NCBI GenBank assembly: GCA_035528035.1
Contig: DATKZI010000026.1
Coordinates: 192,289-256,288, forward strand
Origin: JABLTI01 sp035528035
GTDB taxonomy: Archaea; Asgardarchaeota; Heimdallarchaeia; JABLTI01
DNA length: 64,000 bases
Reading direction: 5' to 3'
The translations under genes were made by a program, and so were the position numbers. The notes below the pieces were generated by a model. The model was not told where the DNA came from. It ran no database searches and saw nothing but the letters and a program-made list of their open reading frames with translations. This document shows, piece by piece, positions 53,238 through 60,325 of this stretch. Positions within the stretch are counted from its first letter, which is position 1; each line of letters opens with the position of its first letter.

Positions 53238-53257
53238 GTAGCGCTTTCACACGCTAC
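53238..53257. repeat. GTAGCG/CGCTAC hairpin after ESCRT-III
   Basis: GTAGCG (53238-53243), loop CTTTCACA, CGCTAC (53252-53257), perfect 6-bp arms, 15 bases after the stop codon of ESCRT-III (minus strand). The same hairpin plus gene tail occurs as relics at 46139 and 47075. It may serve as a terminator. Confidence 0.55.
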
Positions 53258-53271
53258 AACAAAAATAACTT

Positions 53272-53946
53272 TTACGCTCCACTTCGTTCGCGTTCGATCT
53301 TCTTGCGGAGCTCGGTAATTTCGTCACCAATTTCATCCTGTTCTTCCTTGACAGGAGTAGTCTTAGTTGTCTTGGTGGTGACACCGACATCGGGAAGCTC
53401 GTCAACTTGACCGAGGGAGAGTTCCATCTCGAGTTCTTTCATTTCTTGGTCAATAGCATCTTCCATATCAATATCAAGCTCGGTCTCAGAGAAAGAAGTA
53501 TCAGCTAAGGCTTCAGAGGCAAAGGAGACCTTCTCCATAGAGGATTGCATCTCAAACATAGCACGCTCAGTGTCAGCAGGAGTGACATCCTTAAGAGTAA
53601 CATCAATGACACCAACACCTTCTTGAATGGCCTTGGTGGTCTCAGCAACATCCTTGGCTTCAGAGATAGCCTCGATCATACCTTGGAGGTTGAGGATCTT
53701 ATTTTGAGTTTCATTTAATTTCTTCATATAGAGCTGACGACGCATAAGAGCCTGCTTGGCACCAGCCTTATTACCGCCTTGCATCATATCCTTGGCAAGG
53801 TCTTTCTGTTCATCAGCCTGTTGGGTGAGACGTCGAGACTGAAGAGTATACTTGTTAATGACTCGACGAATTTTGGCGATACTCTCAGTATCCTTCGGTT
53901 GCTCTTTTCCAAATAACCAATTCTTAATTTTCGGCGTTTGTATCAC
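53272..53946 (-). CDS. ESCRT-III (Snf7/Vps20-32-60-like) protein
   Basis: The 224-residue protein has the ESCRT-III layout: short N-terminus, two long basic helices (about residues 18-110; the stretch TLQSRRLTQQADEQKDLAKD and NKAGAKQALMRRQLYMKKLN are typical) and an acidic C-terminal region (about 160-210), then a final basic helix ELRKKIERERS that may correspond to a Vps4-binding tail. In Asgard archaea these proteins polymerise and remodel membranes, with Vps4. No Vps4 gene is present here, so this gene is outside the usual cluster. Codons are richer in G and C (GAG, CTC, AAG) than in neighbours, as in highly expressed genes. Confidence 0.88.
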   Translation of the reverse strand: MIQTPKIKNWLFGKEQPKDTESIAKIRRVINKYTLQSRRLTQQADEQKDLAKDMMQGGNKAGAKQALMRRQLYMKKLNETQNKILNLQGMIEAISEAKDVAETTKAIQEGVGVIDVTLKDVTPADTERAMFEMQSSMEKVSFASEALADTSFSETELDIDMEDAIDQEMKELEMELSLGQVDELPDVGVTTKTTKTTPVKEEQDEIGDEITELRKKIERERSGA

Positions 53947-54209
53947 CTTTTATTTATTCTTTCAAACAATTATCTATTATTGTAAATTTTTGTTTTTCCA
54001 CCAACAAACCAATTTTTTCCTTGAGTCAATCGAGCTCACGAATTGGTACTATTTAGTGGGGATTAGATGCTTCTCAGCACCTTTAGCAGAAATAAAGGCT
54101 TCCTTTTTTCTTGCCGATTCTGAGAATTCTTTATTGAATTATTTGTTGTCTTATATTTTTAATGTTCCCATATGTGTTTTTAACGAAATATCGTTTAATT
54201 GCCATTAAC

Positions 54210-55163
54210 TCATTCTTCTTCAGTAATATTGAGTTCTTCGTTTTTAGTTGTTACTATTGAGATATTTTTATCAGTGATTTTTAATTTTTTGTTATAATAA
54301 TCATTGATCGCTAAATTAGCCATCATAAGTAGGTGTATTCTTAGTGAGCTTTTTTGATAGCTTAAAGATTCTACTATGCGAGATAAAACGTCGGATTGAT
54401 ATATAAAGCTATATAATTTATAAGCTGAGTCACTTCTGTTTTCTATTTCATTAGCTAACTCTTGGAAATTAATCTCTCCGTTTTCCTTATCATATCTAGT
54501 GAATGTCTTTACAGCTTTTTTCCTCGTTATATAAGCTGCTAGAGCATCATATCGTTTGATGAGTGGCACATATTGGTTTTTAGTAGCATTTCTAGTATGA
54601 TGGTTTAGGCAAGCTTCTCTTATTTCTTCATCTGCTATAGTTACTTGTTTATAGATTTTACTTTGATGTTTTTCTGTATGTACAAAATCATGCAGTAACA
54701 AAGCAATAAGCAACCTTTGTAATGGAATTGGATAATTAATTCCTAGACCTTTGCGGATAGTAAATTTCTTTTTTGGAAGAAATGGTTTTGTTTGATAATC
54801 CGCTATTGAACATTCAATCCAATATACCCGACCGTAGCCTTCACTTGTATATTGTCCTAAAAAACGTTTTTGAATCAATTTTTCTATTCTTTTTCTAAGC
54901 ACTTTTTCTGAGCTATTAACAGAAGTAATTTTCAAGTACCCTCGATAGGCATTTAATACGTTTAAGTTTTCATCCTGTCCTTTAATTATTTTACCAAGAG
55001 CAAGAAACTTTGGCTTTTTATCGCCTTCTAAATCCCCTACTATTTTTATCCAACACTTTTTCTTTATCATAAAAGGCACTTTAGTAATAATTGGTGTTTC
55101 TAATCTTCCAGTTAACGTGATGATCTTCCTTGTTAGTGGTAATTGTTCCATGCTGCTAAACAT
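54210..55163 (-). CDS. RAMP-like domain fused to a possible HD domain (Cas-related)
   Basis: The 317-residue protein starts with a RAMP-like region (residues about 15-120): a strand YLKITSV, a helix, and the glycine-rich loop FLGQYTSEGYGRVYW (101-115) typical of Cas5/Cas6/Cas7 folds. The rest is helical, with the elements of an HD domain: His-Asp at 158-159 (LLLHDFVH), His188-189 (LNHHT) and Asp206 (KRYDALAAY). One early metal histidine is not evident, so nuclease activity is uncertain. The start overlaps the Cas7-like gene by 31 bases (ATG at 55151 is a shorter alternative). The two must be co-translated. I infer an effector-type role; no family name can be given. Confidence 0.65.
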   Translation of the reverse strand: MFSSMEQLPLTRKIITLTGRLETPIITKVPFMIKKKCWIKIVGDLEGDKKPKFLALGKIIKGQDENLNVLNAYRGYLKITSVNSSEKVLRKRIEKLIQKRFLGQYTSEGYGRVYWIECSIADYQTKPFLPKKKFTIRKGLGINYPIPLQRLLIALLLHDFVHTEKHQSKIYKQVTIADEEIREACLNHHTRNATKNQYVPLIKRYDALAAYITRKKAVKTFTRYDKENGEINFQELANEIENRSDSAYKLYSFIYQSDVLSRIVESLSYQKSSLRIHLLMMANLAINDYYNKKLKITDKNISIVTTKNEELNITEEE

Positions 55164-56068
55164 TCCTCTAGTTGGTTGTTAAGATTAACTGTTTGTTCTT
55201 CCTCTATGATTGCTATTCGACCATTAGATTCTGGTCCTAGTTTTCTCTCAAAAGCAACCTGCTCATAGGTGATTTCCTTTATTTCCACCCTACCATAACC
55301 AGAATTACTCCCATTACCTAAATGGGTTATTCCAAGAATACCTTTAGTCAATAGTCCGAGTAACCAATCAGGTATCTCCTTGGCGAATTCCACATAGAAT
55401 TTAAATACCCCACTAAAATATTGCTCCGAAAAATCCTGTAAAGTCTTCTTATCCCTTCTCGAAGCATGTCGCATTTCTGTTGAAACATAGACAAAGGAGA
55501 GCCCTTTTTGTTCGCTTATCTTCTCAAGTGATTTATCTGTTTGGACAATTACATCACTCCAAATTCTTATCTTTGATTCTTCGCCCATTATACCAAATAA
55601 TTGTCTTATTGGACAAGGGTTAGTATCGCAAGAACCCATCAAATGTTCATTTTCCAATAAGGTTGGTTCTTTTGATCCTTGAAATTCTTTCTTAAGAGTT
55701 GGTGAACAATAGTCAATATTCCTTTCGTGTAAGATAGACATAATTTTATGCCTAATTGCTCCACGGATTCCTTTCACCACTCGCGTAATACCAAGCTCCT
55801 CTTTAAGAAGTGTGACTTGTAATTTTGCATCAGCTTTTCTTCCTTTTGCTTTCTCTTGCAATTCTTGTAGGTCATCAAGGATAGTTTCTTTATTTTGTTC
55901 AATGAACTCATCCAATTCCGATGCTTTAATAATTGCTTTTCCTTGATATTGGTAAGGAATCTCTCCCCCTCGCATCAAAAAGGAGCTTGTTCCACTACTC
56001 CCGTTCAAGGTCTTCGTAAACCATGCTTGCATCTTTACTGTTAGACGATTAAAATTTTGAGTTACCAT
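55133..56068 (-). CDS. Cas7-like RAMP protein
   Basis: The 311-residue protein has features of RAMP proteins of the Csm3/Cmr4/Cas7 type. These are GIRGAIRHKI (100-109), a cysteine pair with following C-P-I-R-x-L-F-G pattern (147-159, like the CxxCxxxFG motif before the first helix) and the glycine-rich loop LGNGSNSGYGRVEI (250-263). Such proteins line the backbone of CRISPR effector complexes and bind crRNA. Gene order and overlap with the RAMP-HD gene suggest a two-subunit complex. No Cas8, Cas10 or array is adjacent. Its promoter contains a palindrome recognised in the AbrB operator set. Confidence 0.78.
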   Translation of the reverse strand: MVTQNFNRLTVKMQAWFTKTLNGSSGTSSFLMRGGEIPYQYQGKAIIKASELDEFIEQNKETILDDLQELQEKAKGRKADAKLQVTLLKEELGITRVVKGIRGAIRHKIMSILHERNIDYCSPTLKKEFQGSKEPTLLENEHLMGSCDTNPCPIRQLFGIMGEESKIRIWSDVIVQTDKSLEKISEQKGLSFVYVSTEMRHASRRDKKTLQDFSEQYFSGVFKFYVEFAKEIPDWLLGLLTKGILGITHLGNGSNSGYGRVEIKEITYEQVAFERKLGPESNGRIAIIEEEQTVNLNNQLEECLAAWNNYH

Positions 56069-56081
56069 ATTAACACTTCCT

Positions 56082-56143
56082 TACGGATTCCGTAATTAAT
56101 TATTAATTAACAAACTAAACTTATAAATATTACGGATTCCTTA
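56082..56143. promoter_or_regulatory. Paired operator with repeat TACGGATTCC(G/T)TA
   Basis: TACGGATTCCGTA (56082-56094) is a palindrome (TACGG-ATT-CCGTA). A second near-copy, TACGGATTCCTTA, lies at 56131-56143. The first is just downstream of an A/T-rich TATA candidate for the minus-strand RAMP genes, the second directly follows the plus-strand TATA candidate TTATAAATAT (56121-56130). Both are placed to block transcription in either direction. Confidence 0.65.
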
Positions 56144-56177
56144 ATTTATTCGTAATTTACATTTACGAGGTTTTCAT

Positions 56178-56339
56178 ATGCCAAAAATAGTGTTTAAGAG
56201 ACAAGTGATCTACAATAAAGGTTCTTTACAAATGAATATCCCAAAAGAAATAGTTGATGCATTGGATTTGAAAAAAGGTGATACTTTAGCTGTAACAATT
56301 CAAGAGGATGGTTTTTTCTGCCAAAAGATAGATGATTAA
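56178..56339 (+). CDS. AbrB/SpoVT-type DNA-binding protein, 53 residues
   Basis: This single swapped-hairpin protein (FKRQVIYNKGSLQMNIPKEI, then LDLKKGDTLAVTI, residues about 5-45) has no toxin-binding tail and no PIN partner, unlike the antitoxin at 45252. It is the first gene downstream of the palindromic operator and is divergent from the RAMP pair, so autoregulation and repression of the RAMP genes are likely. ATG at 56178 follows a GAGG motif (56167-56170). Confidence 0.85.
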   Translation: MPKIVFKRQVIYNKGSLQMNIPKEIVDALDLKKGDTLAVTIQEDGFFCQKIDD

Positions 56340-56407
56340 TCTGTTTTTTAAAATAGTTATCGTGGAGATTATAATGTTCGTACAAACAAAGCTCTGAGGA
56401 ACATCGC

Positions 56408-58066
56408 ATGACCGTGCTCAATTGGCAAAATGATCCATTATTTTATGATATGAAAATTAACCAAATGCAGGATTGGATTACTGCCAATAAATTAATAGAA
56501 GCAGGACAAGAAGAAAAGTTATTCCTCAATAAAGAAAAACTCTTACTTAATTTGTTCCCAATTCTTATTCGTCGAAGTGATTTTGTTCGGGAAAAAGATA
56601 ATGATCGTATCTTAGCACGTTTTCCGTTTAAGGTTCTTACTGAGGAAGAGATTACCCAGATCAATGATAAGGACTTGCTCATTGCTGAGGTTGCTCGAGA
56701 TTACTTTTACCGGTCAATCAATACTGGCGTAATGGACTGGCGAATTGCTATCAAGCATTATCTCGAGCGTGGAGCCATGCCCTATCCTCTTGTTCGTTGT
56801 TCTTGGGAACTTTTTCCTCGGCCAGGCAATCCCCCTGAAGAAATACTTTCTTTTGAAAACGCTAAGGGTAAGAAGTATCAAATAAATTCTAAAATCACTA
56901 AACAGTTAGCTTATCTTTGTGGTGTCTGTAACGGTGATGGCCATTTGAATGAGCATTGGTTGCGTATCGTTGATGAAACACGCGAGCATATCGAATTTCT
57001 TTCAGGGTTATTCAAAACAACCTATCAAGATCCTGGAAGAGTCTTTAAAACCGGTAATGCTTGGAATGTTGAAGTAAGCTCAAGCTCACTTGTTCGATTA
57101 ATTCATTTTCTAACCGATCAATCGATCAATATGCGAAAATATGATGCTTTACGCGAACCTCTAGTATTCATACAGCTAGGAAATGATTATCGGTCACCCT
57201 ACTGGCGGGGAGCTATGGATGCGGATGGTTCGTTTGTCAATCAAATTTCGTTTTCAAGCGCAAGTCAAAATTATGTAGAAAATCTGCAGCAATTTTTAGC
57301 TGAAAATAATATACCAAGCAAAATAAGTACAGTTAATCAGACGGGCACTAAATTATCTCTTATTACTGAGAATTACCTAAAATATGCCCAATTAATTGGT
57401 GTGTTGAATCCAAAGAAAAAAAGGGATTTCTTCAAATTGCTCAACCGTTCAAAAGTTCCTTACGTTTTTAAAGGAATTAGAAACTCAACACTCACAACAG
57501 ATGGGTATTTTGATTTTTCTTTGTTACCAGAGTTGCAAATAATTGGTTTGGATCAGTATGTTAAGGACTTGAGAGATGGAAGAACATACGCAACTATGAG
57601 GGAATTACTTGCACTTTCAAAAGGAAGTTATTCTCGTTATGAGAATGAATCCCAAAAGGTATCAATAAATCTCTTTATAAAAATGGTTACAGAAATTCAG
57701 CCTAGAGAAGATTCCTATATGCACCTGCTTGAAAAATTATCACCAAGACTTTCATATCAGTCATCGACTTCTGATACATTACAATTACCTTTGAAACCTT
57801 CAGAATCCCTTTCATCACTTTTAGAACAAGTAGATCCTAAAGACAACTATATTACCATACTTACAGAGGAAGAAACAATAATCTCCTCCTTCTATCAGCA
57901 GTTTGGAATCCTTATCAAACCCCCAAAAGTATATAATCGCTTATTAGCACGATATTTGAACACTTTCTTTATTTTTGAAGACCAACCATATAAAGTTCCA
58001 GCGGAAGAATTCAATAAACTAGAAAAAAAATGGAGGCAGGGAATAACTAATGGTCAAACATTATAA
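56408..58066 (+). CDS. LAGLIDADG-type homing endonuclease-like protein with HTH
   Basis: The 552-residue protein has an N-terminal domain of about 160 residues I cannot name. Then come two LAGLIDADG motifs (LAYLCGVCNGDGHL at 167-180, YWRGAMDADGSF at 265-276), the pattern of a monomeric homing endonuclease, with acidic residues in place (Asp177 and Asp273). Around residue 400 lies an XRE-like helix-turn-helix (MRELLALSKGSYSRYENES). The C-terminal 150 residues are unknown. It starts at ATG with AGGAA (56397-56401). It is not an intein: no flanking split host protein is visible. It may be a mobile endonuclease that entered the RAMP locus. Confidence 0.75.
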   Translation: MTVLNWQNDPLFYDMKINQMQDWITANKLIEAGQEEKLFLNKEKLLLNLFPILIRRSDFVREKDNDRILARFPFKVLTEEEITQINDKDLLIAEVARDYFYRSINTGVMDWRIAIKHYLERGAMPYPLVRCSWELFPRPGNPPEEILSFENAKGKKYQINSKITKQLAYLCGVCNGDGHLNEHWLRIVDETREHIEFLSGLFKTTYQDPGRVFKTGNAWNVEVSSSSLVRLIHFLTDQSINMRKYDALREPLVFIQLGNDYRSPYWRGAMDADGSFVNQISFSSASQNYVENLQQFLAENNIPSKISTVNQTGTKLSLITENYLKYAQLIGVLNPKKKRDFFKLLNRSKVPYVFKGIRNSTLTTDGYFDFSLLPELQIIGLDQYVKDLRDGRTYATMRELLALSKGSYSRYENESQKVSINLFIKMVTEIQPREDSYMHLLEKLSPRLSYQSSTSDTLQLPLKPSESLSSLLEQVDPKDNYITILTEEETIISSFYQQFGILIKPPKVYNRLLARYLNTFFIFEDQPYKVPAEEFNKLEKKWRQGITNGQTL

Positions 58067-58092
58067 TATGATTGAAAAGAAGAGCTAATCAA

Positions 58093-58141
58093 TGCTTTTG
58101 CTCACGCAAACTCGCGGTCGCTACAAGCCCACTTACAGTGG
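58093..58141. repeat. Weak relic of the ESCRT-III tail plus hairpin
   Basis: The minus strand reads DREFA and stop (58119-58102), a weak match to ERERSGA and stop. To its right the hairpin CCACT-TAC-AGTGG (58129-58141) lies within a short GC-richer patch. Too short to be sure; given here as a possible fourth copy. Confidence 0.25.
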
Positions 58142-58234
58142 TCTTGCTTAACGCTCTATCGCGGGAAACTATTGAAGATAGATTTTAAAACAATTTATTT
58201 ATTGAATATCTCTTGACTTATTGTATCTTTTAAG

Positions 58235-59167
58235 TTAGATTTGAATATCAATTTTCTTTTTACATCTTTTTTTATAAAGAAAAACGATTAATGGAATAAG
58301 CGAGAGGATAAATACTGGTGGTAAGATATATAGGAGGTTATAGTAGTTAAATGGAAACGATCCAAACTTAAATCTTGGCAAAGAATATGAGGAAAGCTCA
58401 TATTGATAATCAAGAACGAGATCAACCGCTTTATTATTACAAGACCCTTTTGACCAACCACGAAAATGGATGCCTTTAACTATGCCAGTTGAACTTTCAA
58501 TGACAATTTGAAATTGATTACCAAAAGCAAATGAGGCATCAATATCTTCTGTAAACCCACCCATAAAACCATGAGAACCTTTTATATTTCCCCCATTCCA
58601 AGACTCATAGTAAAGCTTGTTGGAATCATAAGAATAGTGGAAGGTATACTCAATATCTGACTGGAGATAATTATAATAGGTAAAATAAGGAATGAAGGTT
58701 TCATTCAGAGAAGCAAAAAAGGACCAAGTGGTAGTAACAGGATTTATGTATGGATATAAAAAGAAATAAAATCCTTTACTAAAGTCCTCCCGTTCCCAAT
58801 TAAGTGATAAAGTATAAGTATAATATGTTGAAAGATAGGTAAATCGAGACATCATTACTAAGAAATCGGTATAAGTATAACCAAAATTGAATTGAGATTC
58901 TTTGTAAGAATAATCAGCATTAAGACCATCCCCAATATAATTAAGAGATGCTTCAATGGAAGACCTCTCAGGACATTTCTCACCCCAAAAGCTAATTCCT
59001 TTAACATCAATAGAATTGCTTCCTATGGAAGCGGAGATACGTGACTTTTTTATAATATAAGTTAGTGTATCACCAGGTGAGAGAGCTAATGATGTCGGTA
59101 AAGGGAGAAGCATAATTGTTATGATGAAAAAGATATAACAGACAGTAAGAGTTTTACGAACAGTCAA
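58235..59167 (-). CDS. Secreted or membrane-anchored surface protein, unknown
   Basis: The 310-residue protein has a signal peptide (about residues 9-28), a large extracellular region rich in Tyr, Ser and Phe with two cysteines (one in GEKCPERS, one in SKGSCNNK), and a C-terminal membrane helix with KKRCKKK tail. The centre looks beta-rich. I do not recognise a family. It lies between the RAMP locus and the Cas1 operon on the opposite strand. It is likely a cell-surface protein and may belong to the surface island. Confidence 0.6.
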   Translation of the reverse strand: MTVRKTLTVCYIFFIITIMLLPLPTSLALSPGDTLTYIIKKSRISASIGSNSIDVKGISFWGEKCPERSSIEASLNYIGDGLNADYSYKESQFNFGYTYTDFLVMMSRFTYLSTYYTYTLSLNWEREDFSKGFYFFLYPYINPVTTTWSFFASLNETFIPYFTYYNYLQSDIEYTFHYSYDSNKLYYESWNGGNIKGSHGFMGGFTEDIDASFAFGNQFQIVIESSTGIVKGIHFRGWSKGSCNNKAVDLVLDYQYELSSYSLPRFKFGSFPFNYYNLLYILPPVFILSLIPLIVFLYKKRCKKKIDIQI

Positions 59168-59417
59168 TGATAAACCTCCATTAAAGATAGAATATGGTCA
59201 ATCTCTAATTTTAAAAGAATTACGTAGAAAGTGAAAAAATCCTATTTTATTAAAAACAATTAAAAGAAAAGTAAAATTTGGCAATTAGAGTAAAATGAAG
59301 TTGATTAACTGATATTAATAGTGCTAAATATATGAGAGGGTTATTTCGGGACATTTTTCAGCCTTAAAAAGTGCTTTTTGCCATTTTAAAGCGGTTAAAA
59401 AAGCACGTAAAAAAGAG

Positions 59418-59534
59418 TTTTTGGATTTTGAGGTGAGTCAGAATTATTCGCTAAAAAAGTGTTTTTTTCTGGTAGCTTTTTGGTTTTTAAGGTGAGTCAG
59501 AAGTGGACTTTTTGGTTTTTGAGGTGTTTTAGAA
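59418..59534 (+). repeat. Three direct repeats of a 26-base unit before the Cas1 operon
   Basis: Units at 59418-59443, 59477-59502 and 59509-59534 share TTTTTGG-(A/T)-TTTT-(G/A)-AGGTG and, in the first two, AGTCAGAA. Spacing between units is 59 and 32 bases, so it is not a CRISPR array. They end 42 bases before the first gene of the operon, fitting a multi-site operator or iteron. The rest of the 409-base gap (59168-59576) is A/T-rich with no gene; a TATA-like stretch TAAATATATG lies near 59322-59331. Confidence 0.6.
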
Positions 59535-59576
59535 CTTTAAAAAGAAAATTTTAGAGAAAATAGTTGGGAGTGATTT

Positions 59577-60314
59577 ATGTCGACAGAAAAACCACTTGTC
59601 CGTAAACAGGGTGATGAGTATAATCTTCCGGTCTTTGATCCCTCGATCAAAATAAGTCTTATCCATGAAGAAGTGCTGTATACCTTACTTGTCTTCTTTC
59701 TTACCAGTGGTCACCCTAAACTTGATTGTGTTGTCGATGACCTTATCTGGGTGCTTGACCTCTCACCCAATACTATTGGTCGTGCATTAAAAAAGCTTAA
59801 ACAGTTTGGTCTTATTTCTTATTACCGTGTTGGTCGCTATCGAACTGTTGAGTTACTCTTGGAGAATGATTTCTTAAAGAGTCTCCTTGCTCGTTTGTTT
59901 GGTCTGTTAGGTGTTCGATCTCCTGGCACTAAATTAGGTTCCAAAATGCTTGGTTTCTATCCCATCAAAAATGTTGCTAATATTCGTGCCTATCTTCGCT
60001 CTGAAACGAAACGGATCAATTCCTTACTTGATGACCAGCAAGAATTGGTTGATTGGTTAGCAAAGATCGCCAAGCTGGAGCAGTACGCGCGAACCACCCA
60101 GTCGATTGATGAAGAAGACGATTTCAACCCTCTGTTACAATTCATTGATCAGCTTAGCTGCGCGTTACAGGTTCAAAAGAGCCAGCAATCCCATTCGTTG
60201 ACTCCCCAGGAATTGAAGGAGGTCATCTCTGAAGTGTTAGCGAACTTTGTCGAAATCCCCCCTCAGAAGGATGAAGTGGTCAGCAAGGTATACAATACGA
60301 TGAAAATCGACTAA
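59577..60314 (+). CDS. Winged-helix DNA-binding protein, first gene of the Cas1 operon
   Basis: The N-terminal half has a winged helix (residues about 28-95) with recognition-helix region VDDLIWVLDLSPNTIGRALK (about 51-70) and a wing FGLISYYRVGRY. The C-terminal half (about 120-245) is helical. It could be the operon regulator or, given the upstream direct repeats, a replication-initiator-like protein. Codons (CGT, CTC, GGT and later AAG, GCG) are richer in G and C than in the genes before it. It is followed after 11 bases by the Cas1 homologue. Confidence 0.7.
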   Translation: MSTEKPLVRKQGDEYNLPVFDPSIKISLIHEEVLYTLLVFFLTSGHPKLDCVVDDLIWVLDLSPNTIGRALKKLKQFGLISYYRVGRYRTVELLLENDFLKSLLARLFGLLGVRSPGTKLGSKMLGFYPIKNVANIRAYLRSETKRINSLLDDQQELVDWLAKIAKLEQYARTTQSIDEEDDFNPLLQFIDQLSCALQVQKSQQSHSLTPQELKEVISEVLANFVEIPPQKDEVVSKVYNTMKID

Positions 60315-60325
60315 GGTGAATTTTA

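Noticed and set aside
53852..54208. Open frame of 118 codons on the plus strand between ESCRT-III and the RAMP genes
   Set aside because: It starts within ESCRT-III on the other strand and has the Phe/Ser-rich composition of antisense or spacer translation.
56408..58066. Intein inserted in a host protein
   Set aside because: No Cys/Ser at a block A start and no His-Asn end motif flank the LAGLIDADG region, and the outer parts do not join into a recognisable protein.
59418..59534. A short CRISPR array
   Set aside because: Only three imperfect units with spacings of 59 and 32 bases; the unit is T-rich and the third copy diverges, unlike CRISPR repeats.
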